From PoT sp049331405 (GTDB lineage: Bacteria > Planctomycetota > Planctomycetia > Isosphaerales > Isosphaeraceae), in contig NZ_CP186274.1 of NCBI RefSeq assembly GCF_049331405.1, positions 5,642,001 to 5,706,000 of the forward strand: a stretch of 64,000 nt of DNA, in the 5' to 3' direction. The notes beneath the pieces are model-generated. The model was not told the origin of the DNA. It made no database searches and saw only the letters and a list, made by a program, of their open reading frames with translations. This document shows positions 18,730 to 27,737 of the stretch, one piece after another. Position 1 is the stretch's first letter. Every line of letters starts with the position of its first letter. The translations under genes were made by a program, and so were the position numbers.

Positions 18730-21700
18730 ATGAACACGCTGCGAAGATTGACCTCTCTGCGAGATGGCGCCCGGACGCGACGAAAGAGCCGCCGGACGAC
18801 GGCGATCATGAGCCTGGATGCCGCCTGCCCCGAGTCGCTCGAGGCCCGCCGGCTCCTGTCGACGGTCGTGGCGACGTTCGAAGGCCTGGGCGTCCCCGCG
18901 AACTCGTTCAACAATAACGCCGGATCGAGCGGCGAGTTCGTCGACGCAGGAAACGGATTCAACAACAGCTTCAGCAGCACTCAGTTCGGGGACCTCTGGT
19001 CGGGGTGGGCCATCTCCACCATGACCGACACCACGACCCCCGGCTACACGAACCAGTACAGCGCGATCACGGGCTCGGGGGCCGACGGCTCGGCGACCTA
19101 CGGCGTCGGCTTCACCTTCGGCGACACGGCGGATCCGTTCCATCCCGCCAGCTCGTACGTCAACCTGCCCTCGGGCGCATCGCCCGACTCCATCCAGGTG
19201 ACGAACACCACCTACGCCTATTACACAATGCTGAACGGGAATTTGTTCACACCCAAGTTCGGGGCAGGTGACTATTTCCTCCTGACGATCGAAGGGTTCA
19301 CGGGGGCCAATGGCACGGGGACCAAGGTCGGCGAGGTCGACTTCTACCTGGCCAACTTCCAGGGGACGAACTCTTACATCATCAACACCTGGCAGACCGT
19401 GGACCTGAGCTCCCTCGCGGGCGCCGGGAGCCTGCAGTTCGGCCTCGAGTCGTCGCAGAACGACCCGACCTACGGGATGAACACCCCGGCCTATTTCGCC
19501 GCCGACGATCTCACCGAGACGGTCCCCTCACCGACCTCGATCGCCATCACCCCGGCCGATCCCAGCGTCGCCAGCGGCCTCACGACGCAGTTCACGGCGA
19601 CCGGGACGTATGCTGATGGCTCGACGAAGGACCTGACCGACCTGGTCACCTGGTCGTCGGATACGCAGTCCGTCGCCACGATCGCCGGGGATGGCCTCGC
19701 CACGGGCGTCTCCGTCGGGACCTCCACCATCACCGCGTCGCTCGACGGCATCAACGCCTCGACCAAGCTCAACGTCACCGCTCCGGTGTTGACCTCCATC
19801 GCCATCACCCCGGCGAACCCGAGCATCGCCGACGGCCTCACCAACCAGTTCACGGCCACGGGCACCTATACCGATAAGTCCACGAAAGACCTCACCGGTA
19901 GCGTGACCTGGGCCTCCGCCACGCAGACCGTGGCCACCATCACCGACGCGGGCCTGGCCACCGGCCTTGGGGTCGGCACCTCGTCGATCACGGCCTCGCT
20001 CGACGGCGTCAGGGCGTCCACGACCCTGACCGTCACCGCGCCCGTGTTGACTTCGATCGCGATCACGCCGGCGAACCCCAGCGTCGCCGATGGACTCACG
20101 ACGCAGTTCACCGCCACGGGCACCTATACCGACAAGTCCACCAAGGACCTGACGAGCAGCGTCGCCTGGGCCTCCGCGACGCAGGCCGTGGCGACGATCA
20201 ACAGCAGCGGCCTCGCCACGGGTCTGGCGGTCGGAACCTCGTCCATCACCGCCTCGCTCGACGGAGTCAACGCCTCGACCACCCTCAACGTCACCGCTCC
20301 GGTCCTCGTCTCGATCGCGATCACCCCGGCGAACCCGAGCGTCGCGGCGGGCCTGGCCTCGCAGTTCACGGCGACCGGGACCTACACCGATAAGTCCACC
20401 AAGGACCTGACGAGCAGCGTCGCCTGGGCCTCCGCCACTCACTCCACGGCCACGATCACGACCGGCGGCCTCGCCACGGGCGTCGCGGTCGGGACCTCGT
20501 CCATCACCGCCTCGCTCGACGGCATCAGGGGCTCCACGACGCTGACGGTCACCGCGGCCGAGTTGGTCTCCATCGCCATCACCCCGACGAACCCCAGCAT
20601 CGCCGACGGCCTTAAGAACCAGTTCATCGCCACGGGCACCTATACCGACAAGTCCACCAAGGACCTGACGGGTAGCGTCGCCTGGGCCTCCGCCACGGGA
20701 TCCGTCGCCACCATCAGCACCAGCGGGTTGGCCACGGGCGTCGGCGTCGGGACGTCCTCCATCTCGGCCACCCTCGGCGGCGTCAGCAACTCCACGACCT
20801 TGACCGTCACCGCGCCGGAATTGACCTCGATCGCGATCACGCCCGCCAATCCCAGCCTGGCCGATGGACTGACGACGCAGTTCACCGCGACCGGAACGTA
20901 TACGGATCAGTCCACCAAGGACCTCACCAGCACCGTCGACTGGGCGTCGGCCACGCAAGCCGTCGCGACGATCAACAGCGGCGGACTCGCTACCGGCCTG
21001 GCTGTCGGGACGTCGTCGATCACGGCTTCACTCGACGGCGTCAGCGCCTCGACCACCCTCAACGTCACCGCTCCGGTCCTCGTCTCGATCGCCATCACGC
21101 CGACCGATCCCAGCATCGCCGACGGCATCACGACGCAGTTCACCGCCACGGGCACCTACACGGACCAGTCCACCAAGGACCTGACGAGCAGCGTCGATTG
21201 GGCCTCCGCGACGCAGGCCGTGGCCACCATCACAAGCGGCGGGTTGGCGACCGGCGTCGCCGTCGGTTCCTCCTCGATCACGGCCACGCTCGATGGCGTC
21301 AGTGCCTCGACGAACCTCACAGTCACCGCGCCGGTCCTGGCTTCGATCGCGATCACCCCGGCGAATCCGAGCATCGCCGACGGCCTGTCCGCCCAGTTCA
21401 CCGCGACCGGAACCTACTCCGACAGGTCCACCAAGGACCTGACGGGTAGCGTCACCTGGGCCTCCGCCACGCAAGCCGTCGCGACGATCAACAGCGGCGG
21501 GCTCGCCACGGGAGCATCCGTCGGCACGTCCTCCATCTCGGCCACGCTCGACGGCATCAGCACATCCACCACGCTCACCGTCACGGCGGCCAAGCTGGTG
21601 TCGATCGCGGTGACGCCCACGACGGCGAGCCTGGCCAAGGGGACTGCGACGCAGTTCGCGGCCGTCGGCACGTACTCCGACCACTCGACGAAGGTCCTGA

Positions 21701-22503
21701 CGAGCCGGGTGACGTGGGCCTCCGCCAATCTGACGGTTGCGGCGATCAACTCAAGAGGCCTCGTGGCGGGCACGGCGCTCGGCACCTCGGCCGTCACCGC
21801 CCGGCTCGACGGCGTGAGCGGCTCGGCGTCGGTGACCGTGACGGCCGCGAAGTTGGTTCTCCTCACGATTGTCAACCCGAGCGGCGGCCTCGCGACCGAC
21901 CAGAGCTCGCAGTTCGTCGCCATCGGGACCTACTCCGACGGCACGACGCAGAACCTGGCGAGCCGGGTCCACTGGGCTTCGAGCAATACGGCCGCCGCGA
22001 CCATCTCCGCGACCGGCCTGGCGACGGGCGTCGCGACCGGGACCTCGACCATCTCGGCCACGCTCAACGACGTCGGGGCGACGAGCGTGCTGAACGTCAC
22101 CCCGCCTCCCACCTCGTCCGTCACCGTCGTGGGAATGCAGGTGGAGCCGGTCGTCCTCTCCCTCAACCCGCTCCGGAGGACCCTGGGCCTCGTCGTCCGG
22201 TTCAATGGAGCCCTCAACGGCCAGGCGGCCCAGAACCTCGGGGCCTACACCGTCCTGGGAGGCCGGCTGCAGACGATTCGCAGGACGCCCGTCATCACCT
22301 TCGACCAGCAGGTCCCGATCCGCAGGGCGATCTACGACTCGTCGAACAACACCGTCACCCTCGTCGCCCGTCAGGGAGCCACCCTGCCCCGCCTCGAGCA
22401 GTTGATGGTCGACGTCTCGGCCGTGACCGACCCTCAGGGTCGACCCATCAACAATGGCCAGAACATCAACGTGAAGGCCTGGCGCGGCGACCTGATCGAC
22501 TGA
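18730..22503 (+). CDS. DUF4465 surface protein with ten Ig-like (BIG2) repeats
   Basis: 1257 residues. The N-terminus carries LEARRLLS at 37-44, the planctomycete LEPR-XLL motif. Residues of about 48-260 form a DUF4465 domain (TFEGLGVPANSF, TDTTTPGYTNQYSAI, GSATYGVGF). Ten 86-residue bacterial Ig-like repeats (BIG2 type; core SIAITPANPS and FTATGTYTDKSTKDLT) follow. A C-terminal domain of about 130 residues resembles those ending other planctomycete adhesins (LGAYTVLGGR, PINNGQNI). It is the first gene after cobalamin riboswitch 1. From memory, DUF4465 proteins occur with outer-membrane B12 uptake genes in Bacteroidetes, which would fit a surface cobalamin-binding role; I have not verified that association. 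A strong hairpin terminator follows. Confidence 0.85.
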   Translation: MNTLRRLTSLRDGARTRRKSRRTTAIMSLDAACPESLEARRLLSTVVATFEGLGVPANSFNNNAGSSGEFVDAGNGFNNSFSSTQFGDLWSGWAISTMTDTTTPGYTNQYSAITGSGADGSATYGVGFTFGDTADPFHPASSYVNLPSGASPDSIQVTNTTYAYYTMLNGNLFTPKFGAGDYFLLTIEGFTGANGTGTKVGEVDFYLANFQGTNSYIINTWQTVDLSSLAGAGSLQFGLESSQNDPTYGMNTPAYFAADDLTETVPSPTSIAITPADPSVASGLTTQFTATGTYADGSTKDLTDLVTWSSDTQSVATIAGDGLATGVSVGTSTITASLDGINASTKLNVTAPVLTSIAITPANPSIADGLTNQFTATGTYTDKSTKDLTGSVTWASATQTVATITDAGLATGLGVGTSSITASLDGVRASTTLTVTAPVLTSIAITPANPSVADGLTTQFTATGTYTDKSTKDLTSSVAWASATQAVATINSSGLATGLAVGTSSITASLDGVNASTTLNVTAPVLVSIAITPANPSVAAGLASQFTATGTYTDKSTKDLTSSVAWASATHSTATITTGGLATGVAVGTSSITASLDGIRGSTTLTVTAAELVSIAITPTNPSIADGLKNQFIATGTYTDKSTKDLTGSVAWASATGSVATISTSGLATGVGVGTSSISATLGGVSNSTTLTVTAPELTSIAITPANPSLADGLTTQFTATGTYTDQSTKDLTSTVDWASATQAVATINSGGLATGLAVGTSSITASLDGVSASTTLNVTAPVLVSIAITPTDPSIADGITTQFTATGTYTDQSTKDLTSSVDWASATQAVATITSGGLATGVAVGSSSITATLDGVSASTNLTVTAPVLASIAITPANPSIADGLSAQFTATGTYSDRSTKDLTGSVTWASATQAVATINSGGLATGASVGTSSISATLDGISTSTTLTVTAAKLVSIAVTPTTASLAKGTATQFAAVGTYSDHSTKVLTSRVTWASANLTVAAINSRGLVAGTALGTSAVTARLDGVSGSASVTVTAAKLVLLTIVNPSGGLATDQSSQFVAIGTYSDGTTQNLASRVHWASSNTAAATISATGLATGVATGTSTISATLNDVGATSVLNVTPPPTSSVTVVGMQVEPVVLSLNPLRRTLGLVVRFNGALNGQAAQNLGAYTVLGGRLQTIRRTPVITFDQQVPIRRAIYDSSNNTVTLVARQGATLPRLEQLMVDVSAVTDPQGRPINNGQNINVKAWRGDLID
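19534..22113 (+). repeat. Ten tandem 258-bp Ig-like repeats
   Basis: Units of 86 codons, each starting near S-I-A-I-T-P and ending in a T-V-T-A strand. The first eight are close to each other and the last two are divergent, with different first strands (SIAVTP, then LLTIVNP). Confidence 0.9.
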
Positions 22504-22553
22504 GTCGAGCATCGCCATTTCAGATGGCTCGACTCCATCTCGCAGGGCCCCAC

Positions 22554-22591
22554 GACGAAACGCCCGGCCCCGTGCCGGGCGTTTCGTCTTT
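22554..22591 (+). terminator. Terminator of the DUF4465 gene
   Basis: A perfect 15-bp stem (GACGAAACGCCCGGC and its complement) with a 5-nt loop, followed by TTT. A second weaker stem, GAGTCGAGC with GCTCGACTC, overlaps the stop codon at 22503-22534. Confidence 0.8.
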
Positions 22592-23115
22592 CCAGGCGAC
22601 CTCGTCCCCCGAACATCGTTGGCGCGATCCGCAGCGTCAGCGATGCCATCACGCCGGTGATGAGGCCATCCCATTTCCTCGCAAGGCCCTCCACAAGCCC
22701 ACCACGAAGCGATCGCATGATCCGGCCCGGATCATGCGCCGTCGTCTGCTCTAAATTTCGGGATTCCGGGAAAATTCGCGCGCGTCTTGTGAGCGCCGTT
22801 GCGTTGTATTATTCGCGAGGCCGGCCATCACGCGGTCATCCCAATCTCCTCGGATTGCCGATGCCTCCATCATTTTCGCACACGACCACTTTTCGATCAT
22901 TAAATTGATCGCCACTCTGACGCCTGGCCTACGACCCGAGGCCCTCGTGACCCGGCTTCCCTCGCCTCCGACATCTCACATGCCACGGCCCTCTCAGCGT
23001 GCTGGACGTGGCAACAACGAAACTGGAGGACTTCAAAACCCGGGAATGCTCATTCCAATCGATAGTTAGCAGCATGTTTCCGATCTAGACACCCGTTCTC
23101 AGGAGCCCTTTTGGT
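22592..23115. other. Intergenic region before the NRPS gene
   Basis: About 520 bp with no gene I can support and no riboswitch core. An AGGAG site lies 12-16 nt before the NRPS ATG. Confidence 0.4.
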
Positions 23116-25734
23116 ATGGATACCAGCGTGACCGTGGGAAATCGACGCGCCGAGTTCGAGTCAGGCCTCGCGACGGAGTGCATCCACGAACTCTTCGAAG
23201 CCCAGGTCCGGCTCACGCCCAACGCGATAGCGGTGACTTTCGAAGGCCAGTCCTTGACCTACCTGGAGCTGGACCGTCGAGCCAATCAGCTTGCTCGAGT
23301 CTTGCGCCATCGCGGGGTCGGGCCGGGTGTCCTGGTCGGTCATTGCCTCGGGCGAGGGCCGGAGATGGTCGTCGGGATCCTGGGCATCTTGAAGGCGGGA
23401 GGCGCATATGTCCCGCTGAATCCGTCCGATCCCGCAAACCGGCTCCAATTTGAGTTCCGAGACTCGGGGATTGGCGTCCTGTTGACCGAAAGCCGACTGC
23501 TGCCCTCCCTGCCCGCCCACGGAGCCCAGGTCTTCCTCGTCGACGACCATGAAGCGATAGATTCATGTCCTTACATGTCGTCCTGGCCGAGGACGGCGCC
23601 ATCCGAGTTGGCCTATGTGATCTACACATCAGGAACGACCGGCCTGCCCAAGGGGGTCGCCATCCCCCACCGGGCCGTGGTCAACCTCTTGAAGTCGATG
23701 CGATGGCGGCCGGGGATCGCTCGGTCGGACATCATGCTTGCGGTCACCCCTTTGTCATTCGACATCGCGATCCTCGAACTGCTCCTCCCGCTGACGGTCG
23801 GTGCCTCTTGTGAGATCGTCGGCCGCGAGGTCGCCCGAGACGGGGTCAAGCTGGCCGAGCGGCTGACTGCTTCCGGAATCACCGTCATGCAGGCGACCCC
23901 CGCGACCTGGCTCATGCTGCTGGAGTCGGGGTGGCAGGGCAATGACTCACTCAAGATCCTCTGCGGTGGGGAGGCCATGACGCGCGAGCTGGCGGACCGC
24001 CTGCTACCCCGCTGCGAGTCGCTCTGGAACATGTATGGCCCGACGGAGACGACCGTCTGGTCGACCGTCGAGCGGGTCGAACCCTCCGACGGCCCGATCC
24101 CGCTGGGGCTTCCGATCGCCAACACGACGGTCCACATCCTCGGGCCCGACCTCAAGCCGGTCCCGCCCGGCGATGAGGGCGAACTCTACATCGGCGGCGC
24201 AGGCCTGGCCCGAGGCTACTGGAATCGACCCGAGCTGACCGCCGAACGGTTCATCCCCAACCCGTTCAAGTCGAGGCGAGGTACTCGCCTGTACAAGACG
24301 GGAGACCTCGCGCGACGCCACGCCGGGGGCGTCATTGAGTTCCTCGGGCGGGCCGACCATCAGGTCAAGATCCGCGGCCATCGTATCGAGCTCGGTGCGA
24401 TCGACTCGTGGTTGTCCAGGCATCCCGCCGTCCTTCGGGCGGTGACCGTGGCCCATCAGGAGGTTCTCGACCAGAAGCGACTCGTCTCGTATGTGGTCCT
24501 GAGAAAAACCGAGCGAGAAGAGACGCCCCTCGCGACGGCGGGCCCGCTGCGACGGTTCCTGGCAGAGAGGCTGGAAGAATATATGCTCCCGGGCGCTTTC
24601 GTCATGCTGGACGAAATGCCGCTGACGCCGAACGGCAAGGTCGACCGCAACGCGCTGCCCGCACCCGGCAACGACGCTCTTCGGCAGGAGATCCCTTACG
24701 TCGCACCGCGCGATGACCTCGAGAGGAATCTGGTCGCCGCTTGGGAGGAGGTGCTCGGAGCCAGCCCTGTCGGCATCGAGGACAACTTCTTCGCCCTCGG
24801 GGGACATTCGCTGCTCGCCTTGCGGCTCGCGACGAAGGTGGAGCAAGCCTGCGCCGATCGGTTCGCGGTGGCGGACCTGATCCAGGCGCCGACCGTCCGA
24901 CGGCTTGCCGTAAGGCTACGTGCAGCCCGCCTCGATGCATCCCGCTCGACGCTGGTCGAGGTGCAAGCCGGGAGCTCGAGGCCGCCTTTCATTTGCCTGC
25001 CGGGAGGGACGGGGGTGATCGACGGCCTCGGGGCGCTCTCCATTCGCCACCTGGCGGGGTTGCTCGGGCCTGACCAGCCGGTCATCACCTTCGAGTACCC
25101 CGCGGCGAATCTGTGCAGGTCCCACACCGTCGATATCGAGGGCCTGGCGAAGACCTTCGTGCGAGACCTCCGGGAACGCTTCCCGGAAGGACCCTACCAC
25201 ATCGGCGGCTACTCGATCGGCGCCTATTTCGCCTTCGAGATGGCCCGCCTGCTCCGCGAAGAAGGATACGAGGTCGCGCTCTTCGCCGGCATCGATATGT
25301 GGGGTCTGAATTTCCCCGCGGTGCTCCCCAGGCGCGATCGCTGGAGGCGAAATCTCGTCACCAACCTGCTGCGTCGGCTTCTTTCCTTCATCCGGAAACG
25401 GCCGGTACCGTCAGGCCCATCCGCAAGCGTTCAGGCGCCGGACGTCGACCCAGCGGTCCGGCAATTCGAGCGGATGGTGGATACCTACCGAAAGAGCCTG
25501 TGGTCTCGCAAATACAACGGACGAATCACCCTGCTCCGGGCGACCGAAGCGATCGACATGCCCGGATTTTGCCTCGACGATCCCGCCAACGGATGCCTAC
25601 CACTGGCGGACAAAGTCGAAGTCCTGCCCGCCCTCGGCGATCATCTCTCGCTCATGCGCGAGCCGAACATCCAAACGCTGGCCGCATCGCTGAAATGCCT
25701 GCTGGATACCGCCCTGCCGGCGTGCGATCGATGA
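23116..25734 (+). CDS. Compact nonribosomal peptide synthetase, A-PCP-TE
   Basis: 872 residues. Adenylation domain: YTSGTTGLPKG at 170-180, acidic D216 that anchors the substrate amino group, YGPTE at 307-311, TGDLAR near 395-400, and NGKVD at 506-510 with catalytic Lys508. Carrier domain: LGGHSL, phosphopantetheine Ser565. Thioesterase: GYSIG at 698-702 (Ser700) and a late GDH. There is no condensation domain, so it loads one amino acid and releases it by hydrolysis, transfer or self-condensation. My hand alignment to the GrsA-PheA pocket gives D-I-L-Q-L-G-M-V-W-K, close to the glycine code as I remember it (DILQLGLIWK). It lies between two cobalamin riboswitches but has its own upstream region. 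Product unknown. Confidence 0.9.
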   Translation: MDTSVTVGNRRAEFESGLATECIHELFEAQVRLTPNAIAVTFEGQSLTYLELDRRANQLARVLRHRGVGPGVLVGHCLGRGPEMVVGILGILKAGGAYVPLNPSDPANRLQFEFRDSGIGVLLTESRLLPSLPAHGAQVFLVDDHEAIDSCPYMSSWPRTAPSELAYVIYTSGTTGLPKGVAIPHRAVVNLLKSMRWRPGIARSDIMLAVTPLSFDIAILELLLPLTVGASCEIVGREVARDGVKLAERLTASGITVMQATPATWLMLLESGWQGNDSLKILCGGEAMTRELADRLLPRCESLWNMYGPTETTVWSTVERVEPSDGPIPLGLPIANTTVHILGPDLKPVPPGDEGELYIGGAGLARGYWNRPELTAERFIPNPFKSRRGTRLYKTGDLARRHAGGVIEFLGRADHQVKIRGHRIELGAIDSWLSRHPAVLRAVTVAHQEVLDQKRLVSYVVLRKTEREETPLATAGPLRRFLAERLEEYMLPGAFVMLDEMPLTPNGKVDRNALPAPGNDALRQEIPYVAPRDDLERNLVAAWEEVLGASPVGIEDNFFALGGHSLLALRLATKVEQACADRFAVADLIQAPTVRRLAVRLRAARLDASRSTLVEVQAGSSRPPFICLPGGTGVIDGLGALSIRHLAGLLGPDQPVITFEYPAANLCRSHTVDIEGLAKTFVRDLRERFPEGPYHIGGYSIGAYFAFEMARLLREEGYEVALFAGIDMWGLNFPAVLPRRDRWRRNLVTNLLRRLLSFIRKRPVPSGPSASVQAPDVDPAVRQFERMVDTYRKSLWSRKYNGRITLLRATEAIDMPGFCLDDPANGCLPLADKVEVLPALGDHLSLMREPNIQTLAASLKCLLDTALPACDR

Positions 25735-26053
25735 CGCTCCACCGCATGAGTTCTACGAATTGGCGGACCGCTTCTTCGGAATTGTGGATGAACCGAGCCG
25801 TGATCGTTGCATCCTGCGTGCCGCCGCCGCGATCATGGCCGCCGCCGCTCGCTACGATGCTCACGGAATACTGACTTTGAACATCGACGCCTGCGAGTAA
25901 CGGGCGGCCGCGCTGGAGTACCTCGCCCAGCAGTACCGTTCGCTGCTGGAAGAGTATCTTGATCGGATTCAGCAGCCCCGTGGACCGACGACAGAGGCCC
26001 AGTCAGGTGCGGCACCTGGCCGGGTCCGCGAAGGCGGCCCGGAGAGTTCGTAG
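25733..26053 (+). pseudogene. Coding-like remnant with an in-frame stop
   Basis: Overlapping the NRPS stop in another frame, about 55 codons of protein-like sequence (PHEFYELADRFFGIVDEPS, ARYDAHGILTLNIDACE) end at TAA 25898-25900. The same frame then continues with equally coding-like sequence (ALEYLAQQYRSLLEEYLDRI) to a TAG at 26051-26053. Third codon positions are strongly G/C on both sides of the TAA, which suggests a former gene. No clear start codon or ribosome site was found. I do not recognise the family. Confidence 0.35.
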
Positions 26054-26204
26054 CTCATTCACTCGGTCCGTGCAAATCCACCCGTTGTTAGGCCAATTGG
26101 GACAACGCGAGTGGATTGCTCCAGCGGGGCAACCGACGAAGGCCGTCTCAACGGGCCGCGAATGCCATTCGCATAAAAGCGTACGCTCACGCTCATCGCA
26201 ACCC

Positions 26205-26241
26205 TTGACATTCAAAGCGTCTTATCGCTTCAATAGATCGA
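26205..26241 (+). promoter_or_regulatory. Candidate promoter of cobalamin riboswitch 2
   Basis: TTGACA at 26205-26210 is a perfect -35 box about 35 nt before the riboswitch; the -10 box is not clear (TTCAAT at 18-nt spacing is the best candidate). Confidence 0.4.
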
Positions 26242-26420
26242 CTCGATCGGTGCCTCCTGCCCAGGAACCAGGGCGAGGGGATAATAGGGAAGACGGTGCG
26301 AATCCGTCGCGGGGCCGCCGCTGTGATCGGCCAGGCTCCCGGACACGTATGCCACTGCCGCGAGGTGGGAAGGCCGTCCGGGGCCGGAAGAGTCGAGAGC
26401 CAGAAGACCTGCCCGTCGAG
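26242..26420 (+). ncRNA. Cobalamin riboswitch 2 (before DUF1559 gene)
   Basis: The core elements are clear: AATAGGGAAGACGGTGCGAA, TCCGTCGCGGGGCCGCCGCT, the canonical B12 box GCCACTG and AGAGCCAGAAGACCTGCC. The P1 arms are CTCGATCGG and CCCGTCGAG. It ends 126 nt before the GTG of the DUF1559 gene. A hairpin (GATGCTT with AAGCATC) lies between them and may form the expression platform. Confidence 0.95.
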
Positions 26421-26546
26421 ACTTGTTCCGATGCTTCGGCCGAAAGCATCCGGGCGGGCCGCTCGCAGACCGTCTGCTTCGGGCCTCGTGCCGGTGCGTC
26501 GAAGCCCGGACCTCACGCCCGACCCGGCGGAAAGGCTGCGACCCCT

Positions 26547-27533
26547 GTGCGTAACCGACCCTCGACCGCATCCCCTCGCGGCTTCACCCTGATCGAATTG
26601 CTGGTGGTCATCGCCATCATCGCCGTCCTGATCGCATTGCTATTGCCCGCCGTGCAGGCCGCACGCGAGGCCGCCCGGCGTGCGCAGTGCTCCAATAATC
26701 TCAAGCAGATCGGCATCGCCTTCCACTCGTATCACAGCATCCAGAATGTCTTCCCCGCCGGCGGATTCGGCATGAGCATGGCCAGCCTCACCGTCGCCAA
26801 TCAGCCGAACGCCCTGGCCAGGCGCATGGCGAGTTGGGGGACGGCCATCCTGCCGTTCGTCGAGCAAGAACCTCTTTACAACAGCATCAACCAGAGCCTC
26901 TGGTACATCGAGCCCGCGAACACGACCGCCGGGGCCATCTCGCTTTCCGTCTTCCTCTGCCCGACCAACGCCTATCAGTCGCCCACTCGGCCCAACGGCG
27001 ATGCCCCGAGTTCGCCCCTGCAGTTCGGGCGCAATGACTACTCGGGCAACTTCGGGGAGCGTGCCCTGCGGTGCTACCCCGAGATGAACTGCCAGAACAA
27101 CTACGCCGACCAGGGGGACGCGTCGAACCGACCTCGAGGAGTCATGCTCACGTCTTCCCTGCCGAATAGCTCCGTCACCTCCATGACCGACGGGACGACG
27201 TACACCGTCGTCGTGGGCGAGGCCCACGAGGCCATGTTCGGCTACTGGATCGGCCACAAGAACTTCCTCGACCAGAGCGCCCCCATCAGCGCCCGCAACG
27301 GCACCGTGCCCGGGACGATCTGGGCCTCCTGCCAGGTGACCAAGACCTCGCCCTTGCTGGGCAAGATCGGCTGCGACTTCACCCAGGAATTCGCCAGCTA
27401 TCACTCGGGCGGGGCCTACTTCGCCTTCGCCGATGGCTCGGCCCGGTTCCTGAAGGAGAGCATCAACCCGAAGGTCCTGGCCGCGGTCCTCTCCCAGCGC
27501 GGCGGAGAGATCGTCGGCGCCGATCAGCTCTGA
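26547..27533 (+). CDS. DUF1559 pseudopilin-like protein
   Basis: 328 residues. A type IV pilin-like N-terminus has the prepilin peptidase site G|FTLIE with the +5 glutamate, then a hydrophobic helix (LLVVIAIIAVLIALLLPA), then the DUF1559 signature AAREAARRAQCSNNLKQIG. The C-terminal H-x-G-G-x3-F-A-F-A-D-G motif (YHSGGAYFAFADGS) is also present. The frame is open far upstream through the riboswitch; I chose GTG 26547 because it is the first start after the riboswitch and has GGAAAGG about 12 nt before it. Planctomycetes have many DUF1559 paralogues of unknown role, probably forming envelope pseudopili. Being behind a B12 riboswitch hints at a role when cobalamin is scarce. Confidence 0.88.
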   Translation: MRNRPSTASPRGFTLIELLVVIAIIAVLIALLLPAVQAAREAARRAQCSNNLKQIGIAFHSYHSIQNVFPAGGFGMSMASLTVANQPNALARRMASWGTAILPFVEQEPLYNSINQSLWYIEPANTTAGAISLSVFLCPTNAYQSPTRPNGDAPSSPLQFGRNDYSGNFGERALRCYPEMNCQNNYADQGDASNRPRGVMLTSSLPNSSVTSMTDGTTYTVVVGEAHEAMFGYWIGHKNFLDQSAPISARNGTVPGTIWASCQVTKTSPLLGKIGCDFTQEFASYHSGGAYFAFADGSARFLKESINPKVLAAVLSQRGGEIVGADQL

Positions 27534-27660
27534 TCCTTCCCATACAAGCCTGCTTCTGGGTCTGACTCCCCAAACAGCTTGAACGCACCATCATACAAGA
27601 GATTGATAAATCGAAATCGAAATATTAACCTCGATCGACACGCCGGTCACTTCTCCGAGA

Positions 27661-27702
27661 AAGAAAGCCCATGCTGGCCGGAATTACCGGTCGGCATGGG
27701 CC
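27661..27702 (-). terminator. Rho-independent terminator of nrdA-nrdB
   Basis: On the minus strand a 15-bp stem (GCCCATGCCGACCGG against CCGGCCAGCATGGGC, two G-U type pairs) with a 5-nt loop is followed by TTTCTTTC. It lies 36 nt after the nrdB stop. Confidence 0.85.
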
Positions 27703-27737
27703 TCGTCTTGCTCGAAATGAATGAGCATCGACTCCGA

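Noticed and set aside
19528..20958. Minus-strand open frame of 476 codons
   Set aside because: Complement of the Ig-repeat array, with repeated Gly/Arg blocks and no motif.
25959..26546. Upstream extension of the DUF1559 gene
   Set aside because: It runs through the cobalamin riboswitch and lacks protein-like sequence; GTG 26547 has a ribosome site and leads into the pilin-like N-terminus.
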